Source: Streptomyces sp. NRRL WC-3605
GTDB taxonomy: Bacteria > Actinomycetota > Actinomycetes > Streptomycetales > Streptomycetaceae
Length of the DNA stretch: 64,000 nt
Assembly: GCF_001509795.1 (NCBI RefSeq)
Contig: NZ_LLZN01000053.1
Span: forward strand, 1 to 64,000
Reading direction: 5' to 3'
Positions 41,791 to 52,261 of this stretch are shown piece after piece (position 1 is the stretch's first letter; the number at the start of each line of letters is the position of its first letter). Made by a program: the position numbers and the translations under genes. The notes beneath the pieces are model-generated. The model was not told the DNA's origin. It saw only the letters and a program-made list of their open reading frames with translations, and did no database searches.

Positions 41791-42930
41791 GTGAGCTTCT
41801 CTATGCGTCCCTTGCGCTCTCTGCGCCGTACCGCCACCGCCGTGGCCGCCGCTTCCACGATGACCCTCGCGCTGGGCGCGTGCGGCGGACTGGGAGTCAC
41901 AGGGGACAGCAGCGAGGCGAGCCCGACCAAGGGCAACGACGTCACCGTGGGCCTGCTGCTGCCGGAGACCGCGAACACCCGTTACGACAAGTTCGACTAC
42001 CCCATCATCAAGGAGAAGGTCGAGAGCCTCACCAGCAAGCAGGGCAAGGTCGTCTACCGCAACGCCGACGCGGACGCGAAGAAGCAGGAGCAGCAGCTCG
42101 AGCAGCTGGTCGACGACCAGGTGGACGTCATCCTGCTGGACGCCGTGGACGCCCACGCCATCGCGAGCGGTGTGGAGAAGGCCAAGGACGCCGGTATCCC
42201 GGTCATCGCCTACGACCGCCTCGCCGAGGGCCCCATCGACGCCTACGTCTCGTTCGACAACGAACTGGTCGGCGAGGTGCAGGGCCGCTCGCTGCTGGAG
42301 GCCATGGGGGAGGTCGACTCCTCCGACAAGATCGTGATGATGAACGGGTCGCTCACCGACCCGAACGCCAAGCAGTTCAAGTCGGGCGCGCTCTCCGAGC
42401 TCAAGGGCACGGTGGACATCGCCAAGTCGTACGACACCAAGGACTGGAAGCCCGAGAACGCCCAGGCGAACATGACCGAGGCGATCAACGAGATCGGCCT
42501 CAACAACATCAAGGGCGTCTACTCCGCCAACGACGGCATGGCCGCGGGCGTCATCAAGGCCCTGGAGGCGGCGGGCGCGACCAAGCTGCCGCCCATCACC
42601 GGCCAGGACGCCGAACTGGACGCCGTGCAGCGCATCCTGAGCGGCGAGCAGTACATGAGCGTCTACAAGTCCTACCCGCACGAGGCCGAGAGCGCCGCCG
42701 AGATGGCCGTCGCCAAGGTCCAAGGCAAGGACATCCAGTTCGACTCCCTCACCCAGGACCAGGTCGACAGCCCCACCCACCAGGACATCCCGGCCCTGCT
42801 GGTCCCGGTGGCCGCCCTGACCAAGTCGAACATCGACAAGACGGTCCTGGCCGACAACATCTACAAGCTGTCCGAGATCTGCACGGCCAAGTACAAGTCC
42901 GCGTGCCAGCAGGCCGGCCTCGGCAAGTAG
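41791..42930 (+). CDS. Sugar ABC transporter binding lipoprotein (xylose type)
   Basis: A 379-residue exported lipoprotein with signal ending TLALGACGG (lipid Cys). GTG 41791 is preferred (GAAGG 8 bases upstream) over ATG 41803. The periplasmic-binding fold of the ribose/xylose group is clear: VTVGLLLPETANTRYDKFD, VIAYDRLAEGPIDAYVSFDN, SANDGMAAGVIKALEAAG, ITGQDAELDAVQRILSGEQ. Similar to XylF/ChvE proteins that bind D-xylose, glucose or other pentoses. No ATPase or permease genes adjoin, so it must work with a transporter encoded elsewhere. Confidence 0.88.
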   Translation: MSFSMRPLRSLRRTATAVAAASTMTLALGACGGLGVTGDSSEASPTKGNDVTVGLLLPETANTRYDKFDYPIIKEKVESLTSKQGKVVYRNADADAKKQEQQLEQLVDDQVDVILLDAVDAHAIASGVEKAKDAGIPVIAYDRLAEGPIDAYVSFDNELVGEVQGRSLLEAMGEVDSSDKIVMMNGSLTDPNAKQFKSGALSELKGTVDIAKSYDTKDWKPENAQANMTEAINEIGLNNIKGVYSANDGMAAGVIKALEAAGATKLPPITGQDAELDAVQRILSGEQYMSVYKSYPHEAESAAEMAVAKVQGKDIQFDSLTQDQVDSPTHQDIPALLVPVAALTKSNIDKTVLADNIYKLSEICTAKYKSACQQAGLGK

Positions 42931-42953
42931 CCGTCCGCCGCACGATCCACCGC

Positions 42954-42982
42954 AGCCGCCGGGGCAGGACGCCCCGGCGGCT
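42954..42982 (+). terminator. Terminator after binding-protein gene
   Basis: A perfect 12-bp stem AGCCGCCGGGGC with GCCCCGGCGGCT, loop AGGAC, followed by CTTGCG. Confidence 0.8.
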
Positions 42983-43253
42983 CTTGCGTTGTGCGAACCC
43001 GGGGCCCGGAAATCGGCCGGTGCGCGGGCCAGAGGGCCGAAAAGCCCCCATCAGCTTGTTGCAGCCCGGCGCCCCTGAGGGACGGAAATAGCGGGATACA
43101 ACGGGATGTTGTGACCCGGCGCGCGGCAGGAGCCGTGTTGCGGACCACGGCCCGTCCGCGCATAGTTGCGCTGCGGAAGCGCGAGCGAACCTCACGCCCG
43201 CAGGGCCGGGCGCGGTACCGGCGCGCGAGGCGAGACCGGGGGTGGATGGAGCG
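42983..43253. other. Intergenic region before TrmB/LuxR gene
   Basis: No gene. Contains a small dyad ACAAC-GGGAT-GTTGT at 43098-43112 that could be an operator for the following regulator. Confidence 0.35.
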
Positions 43254-44315
43254 ATGGCCGGGCACGGGGAGCAGGAGCATCCCCATGGCGCCGACCGCCT
43301 GTGCGAGGCCGGGGACCGCGTGTACTCCCGGGCCGTACGCCGCGGAAGGGTGTCCCGCCAGGACGCGGAGCCGGTGCCCTGCCTGCTGGAGCTGGCGCTG
43401 CTGCACCCGGACCCCGACGACATGGACTGGCTGGTGCCGACGTCCCCGCAGGAGGTCATGACCCGGCTGCTGCGCGGGATGTACGACGAGGTCAGCACGG
43501 CCCAGCTGCGGATGGGCTCGGCGGTCGCGGCCTTCGAGCGGTACGCCGGACTCGCCCCGCTCCCGAGCCACGCGTCCGGCGCCGAGGGGACGGCCCTGCG
43601 CATCCTCGACGGCGACGCGCGCATCCAGGCCGCGCTGGACGAGGCCACCCAGGCGTGCACCCGCGAGGTGCTGACCGTCCAGCCCGGCGGCATCCGCCCC
43701 GAGCACGAGCTGACGGAGGGTCTGCACCGGGCGATGGCGCTGCGCGGCCGGGGCGTGCGGATGCGCGACCTGTACACGCATGTGGCCCGGCACGGGCAGG
43801 GCCTGCTCAACTACCTGGAGCTGATGGGTGACGCGGTGGAGGCCCGCACCCTGGACGAGGTCATCGACCGGCTCATCCTCTTCGACCGCACGGTGGCCTT
43901 CATCCCGGCGAACACCGACCGCACGATGGCGCTGGAGCTGCGGCACCCGGCCCTCATCAACTACTTGGTGACGGCGTTCGACCGGCTGTGGCGGCTGGCG
44001 ATCCCGCTGACCGCCCCGATCCCCGACACCGGCTTCGAGGGCGTCTCGCACCGGGAGCAGTCCATCGCGGCGCTGCTCGCGGAGGGGCACCAGGACGCGG
44101 TGATCGCGGAGCGGCTGGGCATCAGCGTGCGCACCTGCCGGGCGCACATCGCCCGGCTGTCGGAGACGCTGGGCGCGGCGAGCCGTACGCAGCTCGGGGT
44201 GCGCATCGCACAGGTCGGCCTGGACCGGGCGGCCCGCGCGGCCCAGATCCCCGCCCAGCAGCCGTTCGGGGTGCCGGCCGGGCGGGACGCGGCTCAGCTG
44301 CCTCCGGGCCGGTGA
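43254..44315 (+). CDS. TrmB/LuxR-type regulator, paralogue 1
   Basis: A 353-residue protein (ATG 43254; GTG 43242 also in frame). The N-terminal part has CLLELALLHPDPDDMDWLVP. The middle (about 115-260) is a TrmB-like phospholipase-D-fold sensor domain: RIQAALDEATQACTREVLTV, GRGVRMRDLYTHVARHGQGL, DRTVAFIPANTDRTMALELR. The C-terminus is a LuxR HTH: IAALLAEGHQDAVIAERLGI then SVRTCRAHIARLSETLGAAS. It is about as long as, and collinear with, the convergent paralogue at 44294, and their ends overlap by 22 bp. Confidence 0.85.
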   Translation: MAGHGEQEHPHGADRLCEAGDRVYSRAVRRGRVSRQDAEPVPCLLELALLHPDPDDMDWLVPTSPQEVMTRLLRGMYDEVSTAQLRMGSAVAAFERYAGLAPLPSHASGAEGTALRILDGDARIQAALDEATQACTREVLTVQPGGIRPEHELTEGLHRAMALRGRGVRMRDLYTHVARHGQGLLNYLELMGDAVEARTLDEVIDRLILFDRTVAFIPANTDRTMALELRHPALINYLVTAFDRLWRLAIPLTAPIPDTGFEGVSHREQSIAALLAEGHQDAVIAERLGISVRTCRAHIARLSETLGAASRTQLGVRIAQVGLDRAARAAQIPAQQPFGVPAGRDAAQLPPGR

Positions 44316-45319
44316 TCCTCGTTGAGGATGCCGGACTGGGCGATGAGGTAGCCGAGCTGGGCGCGGCTGCCGCTGCCCAGGGCGGTGGCCAGCTTGGCGA
44401 TGTGGGCCCGGCAGGTGCGGACGTTCATCCCGAGCCGGCGCGCGATGGCCTCGTCGACGTGGCCCTCCACCAGGAGCTTGGCGATGGTGTGCTGGATGTC
44501 GGTGATGCCGTCTGGGGCGGTCTCGTAGGGGGCGTGCTCGCTCAGCGGGACCGCGCGGCTCCACATGAACTCGAAGACCTTGATGAGGTACCGGATGAGC
44601 CCGGGGTGCCGCAGCTCCAGGGCCACCTGCTGGTCGTCGCGGGTGGGGATGAACGCGACCGACTCGTCGCAGATGATGAGGCGCTCGACGAGCTCGTCGA
44701 TCGTGCGGTACTCGACCTTGCCGTCGGAGAGCTGGGCGACGTAGGCCAGCTTGCCGGGGTTGTAGCGGACCGTGTGCTGGTAGAGGGTCCGTATGCGCAC
44801 GCCGCGCTCGATGAGCGGCCGGTCGCGCTCCAGGCCCTGCAGGAGGCTGGCCTCCGAGATGCGGGTGCTGGGCTGGATGGTGAGCATCTCGGTCTGGCAC
44901 TGGGCGGTGGCCAGGTTGAGGGCGGCGTTGATCCGCTCACCGCCCTCCAGGACCGTGATCGAGTGGGTGCTTCCGGTGACCTGGGTGCTGAGGTCCATGA
45001 AGGGCTGGAGGGACTCGGTCAGCTCGACCGAGAGCCGGCGCCGCGCGGCGATCTCCCGTTCGATGGGATTGAGCCGTTGGGCGAGCGCCACCGAGGCGGG
45101 GAGGGGGATCAGCCAGTTCGCGTCGTCGGGGTCCGGATAGAGCAGTGCGAACTCCATCAGACAGGGCGCGGACTCCACGTCGGTGCGGGCGATACGCCCC
45201 GCACGCAGCGCGTTCGCATAGAGACGGCTGCCTTGAGCGCACATCTCGGTCATCGCATGGGGATGTGTCGCTTTAGTCTGATTCGTTGCCAAATCTCCAC
45301 CCCCCATGGTCCTGAACAT
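44294..45319 (-). CDS. TrmB/LuxR-type regulator, paralogue 2
   Basis: A 341-residue regulator with the same architecture as the neighbour: CLMEFALLYPDPDDANWLIP near the N-terminus, TrmB-like sensor domain (ERGVRIRTLYQHTVRYNPGK, DESVAFIPTRDDQQVALELR), and a C-terminal LuxR HTH (IAKLLVEGHVDEAIARRLGM then NVRTCRAHIAKLATALGSG). The start may be ATG 45319 or ATG 45307. It diverges from the exported-peptide gene across an 86-bp promoter region, an arrangement that suggests it controls that gene. Confidence 0.85.
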   Translation of the reverse strand: MFRTMGGGDLATNQTKATHPHAMTEMCAQGSRLYANALRAGRIARTDVESAPCLMEFALLYPDPDDANWLIPLPASVALAQRLNPIEREIAARRRLSVELTESLQPFMDLSTQVTGSTHSITVLEGGERINAALNLATAQCQTEMLTIQPSTRISEASLLQGLERDRPLIERGVRIRTLYQHTVRYNPGKLAYVAQLSDGKVEYRTIDELVERLIICDESVAFIPTRDDQQVALELRHPGLIRYLIKVFEFMWSRAVPLSEHAPYETAPDGITDIQHTIAKLLVEGHVDEAIARRLGMNVRTCRAHIAKLATALGSGSRAQLGYLIAQSGILNEDHRPGGS

Positions 45320-45405
45320 GCAGGAACATGATGCACCGATCGTGTGGCCATGAAGTGCCCGAATGAGCCATCGTCTTACTCGACGGGGGAAGAGGGGACC
45401 TTCAA

Positions 45406-45630
45406 GTGAGGACGAAGCCGATTATGCGGAACAAAATGCTTCGCTCGATTCTTGTCGCCGCCTTCTCCGCCGTTGTGGCCGTCGGAGCCCTGAGTGGCCT
45501 TTCGGAAGCGAAGAGCGACTCGCGGGCGGACAGCAGCTGGCCGAGTGCGGCCCCGACTGTCGTGATCGCCGGGGACAGCTCCTGGCCGGTCATCGGTGCG
45601 GATGGCGGCGGCGAGCAGGAGCCGGCATGA
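45406..45630 (+). CDS. Small exported peptide with two SSWP repeats
   Basis: A 74-residue product. GTG 45406 follows AGGGGA by 7 bases; ATG 45424 is an alternative. Signal segment MLRSILVAAFSAVVAVGAL then SGLSEAKS, cleavage probably near SEA. The mature part contains DSSWP twice (ADSSWPSAAPT and AGDSSWPVIGADGGGE). The stop overlaps the next gene (ATGA). No maturation enzymes are visible nearby. It may be a secreted signal or precursor, by analogy with the second exported peptide at 9582 that also sits near a TrmB/LuxR regulator. Confidence 0.7.
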   Translation: MRTKPIMRNKMLRSILVAAFSAVVAVGALSGLSEAKSDSRADSSWPSAAPTVVIAGDSSWPVIGADGGGEQEPA

Positions 45631-45962
45631 CCACCCCGCCCGACGACAGGTCATTCCGCAGGGAGATGGCGACCGCCTACCGCTCAGGGTGGCACTTCAT
45701 CGACCTGGTCACCGCGATCCCCCACCCCGGTGACTCCCTGATGGTGACCGTCTTCGGCGAACCGGTGGTCGTCACGCGCGACGAGGACGAGGACGTGCGG
45801 GCGTATCGATGTCTGCGGCGGCCTCGGGGGGCGCCGCAGCCCGTGCGGTGCGCCATCCGATACGGAATGATCTTCGTCAACCTGGACCAGCGGGACCACC
45901 GTCTCGTGGAGCCGGAGGCACCGGCCCCAAGGACCATTTCAGCCACCCCCCGCAGTGCCTGA
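45627..45962 (+). CDS. Rieske-like protein lacking iron-sulfur ligands
   Basis: A 111-residue protein whose sequence follows the Rieske-oxygenase N-terminal domain: WHFIDLVTAIPHPGDSLMVT, VFGEPVVVTRDEDEDVRAYR, IRYGMIFVNLD. Where Rieske domains have CxH and CxxH ligands this protein has CLRRPRGAPQPVRC and no cluster could form. No catalytic domain follows. ATG 45627 overlaps the exported-peptide stop, so the two are coupled. Possibly a binding partner for the peptide or a sensor fold; function unknown. Confidence 0.65.
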   Translation: MTTPPDDRSFRREMATAYRSGWHFIDLVTAIPHPGDSLMVTVFGEPVVVTRDEDEDVRAYRCLRRPRGAPQPVRCAIRYGMIFVNLDQRDHRLVEPEAPAPRTISATPRSA

Positions 45963-46005
45963 CGCGATTCCCCCGTCGTAACAGATCGCTCAGGTGCTTC
46001 CCCCC

Positions 46006-46046
46006 GCAGCGGCGTCACCGTGACCTGAACACGGTGACGCCGCTGC
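46006..46046. terminator. Bidirectional terminator
   Basis: A perfect 17-bp stem GCAGCGGCGTCACCGTG with CACGGTGACGCCGCTGC, loop of 7, then AGTTTTC on the plus strand. Lies between convergent genes. Confidence 0.85.
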
Positions 46047-46142
46047 AGTTTTCGGGGATATTTCCCGCTTTGCAGCGACCTCCGATGCGGCCGGAACCGG
46101 CCGGTCCGCGTCCGCGTCCAGGTCCCGTGCCTCACACGCGCC

Positions 46143-46556
46143 TCATCCGCGCCCCATGGCCCGCGTCAGCGCGATCTCGATGACCACCCGGTCCGGGTTC
46201 GGCGCCGGAGTCCGCCCGTACCGGACGGCGTAGCGCCGCTCGGCCTCCCGCACCCGCTCCGGCTCGCCGCTGACGTGCGCGACCCCCTCCAGCGTCGCCC
46301 AGCGCCTGCCGTCCACCTGGCAGACCGCGACCCGTGCGCCCGCGGCGCCGGCGGCGAGCACGTGTGCCACCTTCCTGCTGGACTTGTTCGTGATCACCCG
46401 AGCCAGCCGGGCCTCGGGTTCGTATGTGACACCGACGGGCACCACGTGCGGGGTGCCGTCCGGGCGGGACGTGGTCAGCGTGCACAGATGCCTCTCCTGC
46501 CAGAAGGAGAGGTACGGCGCGTCGGGCGCGCCCGGATCCTGGGGGTATGCGGCCAT
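46143..46556 (-). CDS. PPOX-class flavin/F420-dependent oxidoreductase
   Basis: A 137-residue split-barrel protein of the pyridoxamine-5'-phosphate-oxidase-like superfamily: YLSFWQERHLCTLTTSRPDG, TPHVVPVGVTYEPEARLARV, ITNKSSRKVAHVLAAG, VDGRRWATLEGVAHVSGEPE. Actinobacterial members use F420 or FMN to reduce small molecules. Its start is only 39 bp from the HAIR site of the divergent clpB gene, so HspR may influence it. Confidence 0.85.
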   Translation of the reverse strand: MAAYPQDPGAPDAPYLSFWQERHLCTLTTSRPDGTPHVVPVGVTYEPEARLARVITNKSSRKVAHVLAAGAAGARVAVCQVDGRRWATLEGVAHVSGEPERVREAERRYAVRYGRTPAPNPDRVVIEIALTRAMGRG

Positions 46557-46594
46557 GGTCGGGAACCTAACGGGTACACGGCTCCCAGGCCCAC

Positions 46595-46615
46595 CTTGAG
46601 TGGAATAGACTCAAG
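46595..46615. promoter_or_regulatory. HAIR operator of clpB (perfect)
   Basis: CTTGAGT-N7-ACTCAAG, 60 bp before the clpB start. Same consensus as the dnaK site. Confidence 0.92.
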
Positions 46616-46675
46616 TTTGTGTACGCTGACTCTGTCAGTACCGGGACAAGCTGACGCCAGGAGGAGAAGGGACAC

Positions 46676-49273
<2,598 letters not shown>

Positions 49274-49294
49274 GGCGTCCCCGGCACCGTGATC

Positions 49295-49324
49295 ACGGGT
49301 ACCCGGCGGGAACCGGGTACCCGT
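49295..49324 (+). terminator. Terminator after clpB
   Basis: A perfect 12-bp stem ACGGGTACCCGG with CCGGGTACCCGT, loop of 6. Confidence 0.8.
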
Positions 49325-49432
49325 CCGGGTGACCGGATCGAGTCAGCCCTCGGCTGACAGGCCCGTCCGGGCTTGCCACCCCCCTCCCTGCATGGGGGAG
49401 GATGGCGGAATCCGTACGAAGGGAAAATCACG

Positions 49433-49957
49433 GTGAGCATCGACCCGTCCTCGATTCCGAACTTCGGGGGCCAGCAGCCGCAGCCCGGGCCGCCGCCCGG
49501 CCCCGTCATCCCGGATCAGGACCTCGTGAAGCAGCTCCTCGACCAGATGGAGCTGAAGTACGTCGTCGACGACGAGGGTGACCTCGCGGCGCCGTGGGAG
49601 CAGTTCCGTACGTACTTCATGTTCCGCGGCGAGGGCGACCAGCAGGTCTTCTCGGTGCGGACGTTCTACGACCGGCCCCACCAGATCGACGAGAAGCCCG
49701 CGCTCCTTGAGTCGATCGACGACTGGAACCGCCGGACGCTGTGGCCGAAGGTCTACAGCCACACGCACGACGACGGCACCGTCCGCCTGATCGGCGAGGC
49801 GCAGATGCTGATCGGCACGGGCGTCAGCCTGGAGCACTTCGTCTCGTCGACGGTCAGCTGGGTGCGGGCCGCCATCGAGTTCGACAAGTGGCTCGTCGAG
49901 CAGCTCGGCCTGGAGCAGGAGATCAACGAGACGGACAAGCCCGAGGACGACGAGTAG
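49433..49957 (+). CDS. YbjN-domain protein
   Basis: A 174-residue soluble protein from GTG 49433 with GAAGGGA upstream. After a Pro-rich linker (QPQPGPPPGPVIPDQ) comes a YbjN fold (type III secretion chaperone-like): LLDQMELKYVVDDEGDLAAP, FYDRPHQIDEKPALLESIDD, AAIEFDKWLVEQLGLEQEI. YbjN proteins are putative chaperones or regulators. It follows clpB after a terminator. Confidence 0.85.
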   Translation: MSIDPSSIPNFGGQQPQPGPPPGPVIPDQDLVKQLLDQMELKYVVDDEGDLAAPWEQFRTYFMFRGEGDQQVFSVRTFYDRPHQIDEKPALLESIDDWNRRTLWPKVYSHTHDDGTVRLIGEAQMLIGTGVSLEHFVSSTVSWVRAAIEFDKWLVEQLGLEQEINETDKPEDDE

Positions 49958-50001
49958 TCGTCGCAGCGGACGTACCCGCGGCGCGGTGCCGCGGGCTGAG
50001 G

Positions 50002-50027
50002 AGAGCCCGGCCCTGGTGCCGGGCTCT
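50002..50027. terminator. Bidirectional terminator
   Basis: A 10-bp stem AGAGCCCGGC with GCCGGGCTCT, then TTCC, between convergent genes. Confidence 0.75.
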
Positions 50028-50036
50028 TTCCGTGTC

Positions 50037-50693
50037 TCAGCGACCCGCGCCCCGCATGCGGTGGGCGAGCCGCCCGATCAGCACGGCGTTGACCAGTCCC
50101 GCGAGGCCCACGGCGACGGTGAAGACCAGCGTGCCCAGCCCGGGGATCCCGGAGTACTCCGCGGGCGGCGAGAGCGGCACGGCGAGGAAGCTGAACGGGG
50201 CGGCGGTGATGAGGGGCCAGATCCCCGCGAAGCCCGGGTCCGGCGACAGGAGCACGGCGTACAGGAAGAAGCCGAGCGCCACGGCGACGACGGCGCAGTA
50301 GGCGCGGGCGGGCCAGTTGTCGAAGGCGGGCGCGAGCAGGTTCCTGGCGGGCACGTTCGACCGCACCGGCGTCGATGCCGCCCGCTTCGCGCCGAGGGCG
50401 CCGAGGGCGGCGGCGTTGACGAGGGCGCACAGCAGAACCCAGGCCGCCCAAAACCCGACGGCGAGCGCCTCACCCGGCCCGCCGCCCTCGGTGCCGGGCC
50501 CGAACGGGAGAGCCACGCCGAACAGCGAGAGCGGCGCGGTGAGCAGCATCGGCGCGATGGCGGCGGGGCTGTCCGGGAGGACGAGCATGACCAGGACACT
50601 CAGGCCGAACAGCACGAGGTAGCCCCGGGCGAGCCGGCTGTCCGTGCCGAGCACGAGGAGCCGCGGCAGGCGGGGGCGGGGAGAGGTCTGCAT
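50037..50693 (-). CDS. Hypothetical integral membrane protein
   Basis: A 218-residue protein with about six hydrophobic segments (GYLVLFGLSVLVMLVLP, AVGFWAAWVLLCALVNAAAL, AYCAVVAVALGFFLYAVLL, LVFTVAVGLAGLVNAVLIG). The two halves are similar in layout. No motif identifies a function. ATG 50693 has GAAGGG 8 bases upstream. Confidence 0.75.
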   Translation of the reverse strand: MQTSPRPRLPRLLVLGTDSRLARGYLVLFGLSVLVMLVLPDSPAAIAPMLLTAPLSLFGVALPFGPGTEGGGPGEALAVGFWAAWVLLCALVNAAALGALGAKRAASTPVRSNVPARNLLAPAFDNWPARAYCAVVAVALGFFLYAVLLSPDPGFAGIWPLITAAPFSFLAVPLSPPAEYSGIPGLGTLVFTVAVGLAGLVNAVLIGRLAHRMRGAGR

Positions 50694-50795
50694 CGGAAGG
50701 GCCCTTCGGCTCGTACAGGTCGATGCGGACGAGTCTGGCCGTGCGGTCCCGCTCAGACATGAGTACAGCTACCGGGCAGGCACCTGCGCAGGTAC

Positions 50796-50915
50796 TCAGC
50801 ACCGCGAACCCGGCACCCCGACGGACGCCTCCGCCCACACGGTCTTGCCCAGGGGCCGCCGGGGCGCCCACCCCCAGCGCACGGCCAGGGCCTCCACCAG
50901 GACCAGCCCCACCGT
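50796..50915 (-). pseudogene. ATP-binding (HATPase) regulatory protein, C-terminal remnant
   Basis: The complement reads GLVLVEALAVRWGWAPRRPL then GKTVWAE, which is the last motif of Streptomyces RsbW-like ATP-binding proteins (GRGLxLVxALAxRWG...GKTVWAE). No start and no ATP-binding N box are found upstream, so only about 35 codons survive. Confidence 0.6.
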
Positions 50916-50970
50916 TTACGACAGCTGAGCGCCCCTGACGACGGGACGACCGGCCCCGGTAGGACAGCGG

Positions 50971-52155
50971 TCAGCGCGCAAACGCCTTGCGGAGCCGTTC
51001 CGCCGCGTCGGTCAGCACCTCGGTGCGCTTGCAGAACGCGAACCTGACGTAGGGGGCGCCCTCCTCGCGGTGGTCGTAGAAGACCGCGGTGGGGATGGCG
51101 ACCACCCCGGCCCGCTCCGGCAGGGTGCGGCAGAACGCGATGCCGTCGGTCTCGCCCAGGGGGCGGATGTCGGCGGTGATGAAGTAGGTGCCGGCGGGCC
51201 GGTAGACCGTGAGGCCCGCCTCCTCCAGGCCGGTGGCCAGGATGTTCCGCTTGGCGAGCATGTCCACGCGGAAGTGCTCGAAGTAGGAGTCCGGGAGCGA
51301 CAGCGCCTCGGCCACCGCGTACTGGAACGGGCCCGCCGACACGTACGTCAGGTACTGCTTGGCCGAGCGGACGGCCGTGACCAGGGCGGGGGAGGCCGTC
51401 ACCCAGCCGACCTTCCAGCCCGTGAACGAGTACGTCTTGCCAGCCGAGCTGATCGTCACCGTGCGCTCCCGCATGCCCGGGAACGAGGCGAGCGGGATGT
51501 GCTCGGCGTCGTCGAAGACCAGGTGCTCGTACACCTCGTCGGTCACGACGAGCAGGTCCCGCTCGACGGCCAGCTCTGCGATCGCCGCCAGCTCCGCGCG
51601 GGTGAGGACCGTGCCGGTCGGGTTGTGCGGGGTGTTGAGGAGCAGGAGGCGGGTGCGGTCGGTGACTGCCGCCCGAAGCTCGTCCAGGTCGAGGCGGAAC
51701 GCGCCGTCGCGCGGGCGCAGGGTGACCGGCACCCGTGTCCCGCCCGCCATGGCGATGCAGGCCGCGTAGGAGTCGTAGTAGGGCTCCAGGGCGACCACCT
51801 CGTCGCCGGGCTCCACCAGCGCGAGCAGGGCCGCCGCGATGGCCTCCGTGGCACCCGCGGTGACCAGGACCTCCGTGTCGGGGTCGTACGTCAGGCCGTA
51901 GCGCCGCTCCTGGTGCGCGACGACGGCCGCGCGCAGCTCGGGGACGCCGGGGCCCGGCGGGTACTGGTTGCCCCGCCCGTCGCGCAGCGCCCGTACGGCG
52001 GCCTCCCGGACCTCCTCGGGACCGTCGGTGTCGGGGAAGCCCTGCCCGAGGTTGATGGACCCGGTGCTCAGGGCCAGCGCCGACATCTCCGCGAAGATCG
52101 TCGTCCCGAACTCGGCGAGCCGTCGGTTCAGCAGGGGGCGCGAGGAGGAGGTCAT
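50971..52155 (-). CDS. Class I/II PLP aminotransferase
   Basis: A 394-residue fold-type I aminotransferase. Aspartate-aminotransferase-like layout: INLGQGFPDTDGPEEVREAA, VTAGATEAIAAALLALVEPG, LNTPHNPTGTVLTRAELAAI, Schiff-base Lys in ISSAGKTYSFTGWKVGW, and Arg motif APYVRFAFCK. Similar to the DapC / kynurenine-aminotransferase group. ATG 52155 is chosen (GGAGG 9 bases upstream); ATG 52164 would overlap that RBS. Likely N-succinyl-diaminopimelate or branched amino-acid aminotransferase. Confidence 0.9.
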   Translation of the reverse strand: MTSSSRPLLNRRLAEFGTTIFAEMSALALSTGSINLGQGFPDTDGPEEVREAAVRALRDGRGNQYPPGPGVPELRAAVVAHQERRYGLTYDPDTEVLVTAGATEAIAAALLALVEPGDEVVALEPYYDSYAACIAMAGGTRVPVTLRPRDGAFRLDLDELRAAVTDRTRLLLLNTPHNPTGTVLTRAELAAIAELAVERDLLVVTDEVYEHLVFDDAEHIPLASFPGMRERTVTISSAGKTYSFTGWKVGWVTASPALVTAVRSAKQYLTYVSAGPFQYAVAEALSLPDSYFEHFRVDMLAKRNILATGLEEAGLTVYRPAGTYFITADIRPLGETDGIAFCRTLPERAGVVAIPTAVFYDHREEGAPYVRFAFCKRTEVLTDAAERLRKAFAR

Positions 52156-52261
52156 GCCCGTCATCCTCCGCCCTGGCTCGGGCTCTGCTCAACTCGCCCG
52201 CGCGGCGCTTGCTCCGCGGGGCGGTGCGTAGAGTGCCTGCGGTCGTGGAGGGGAGAGGACG

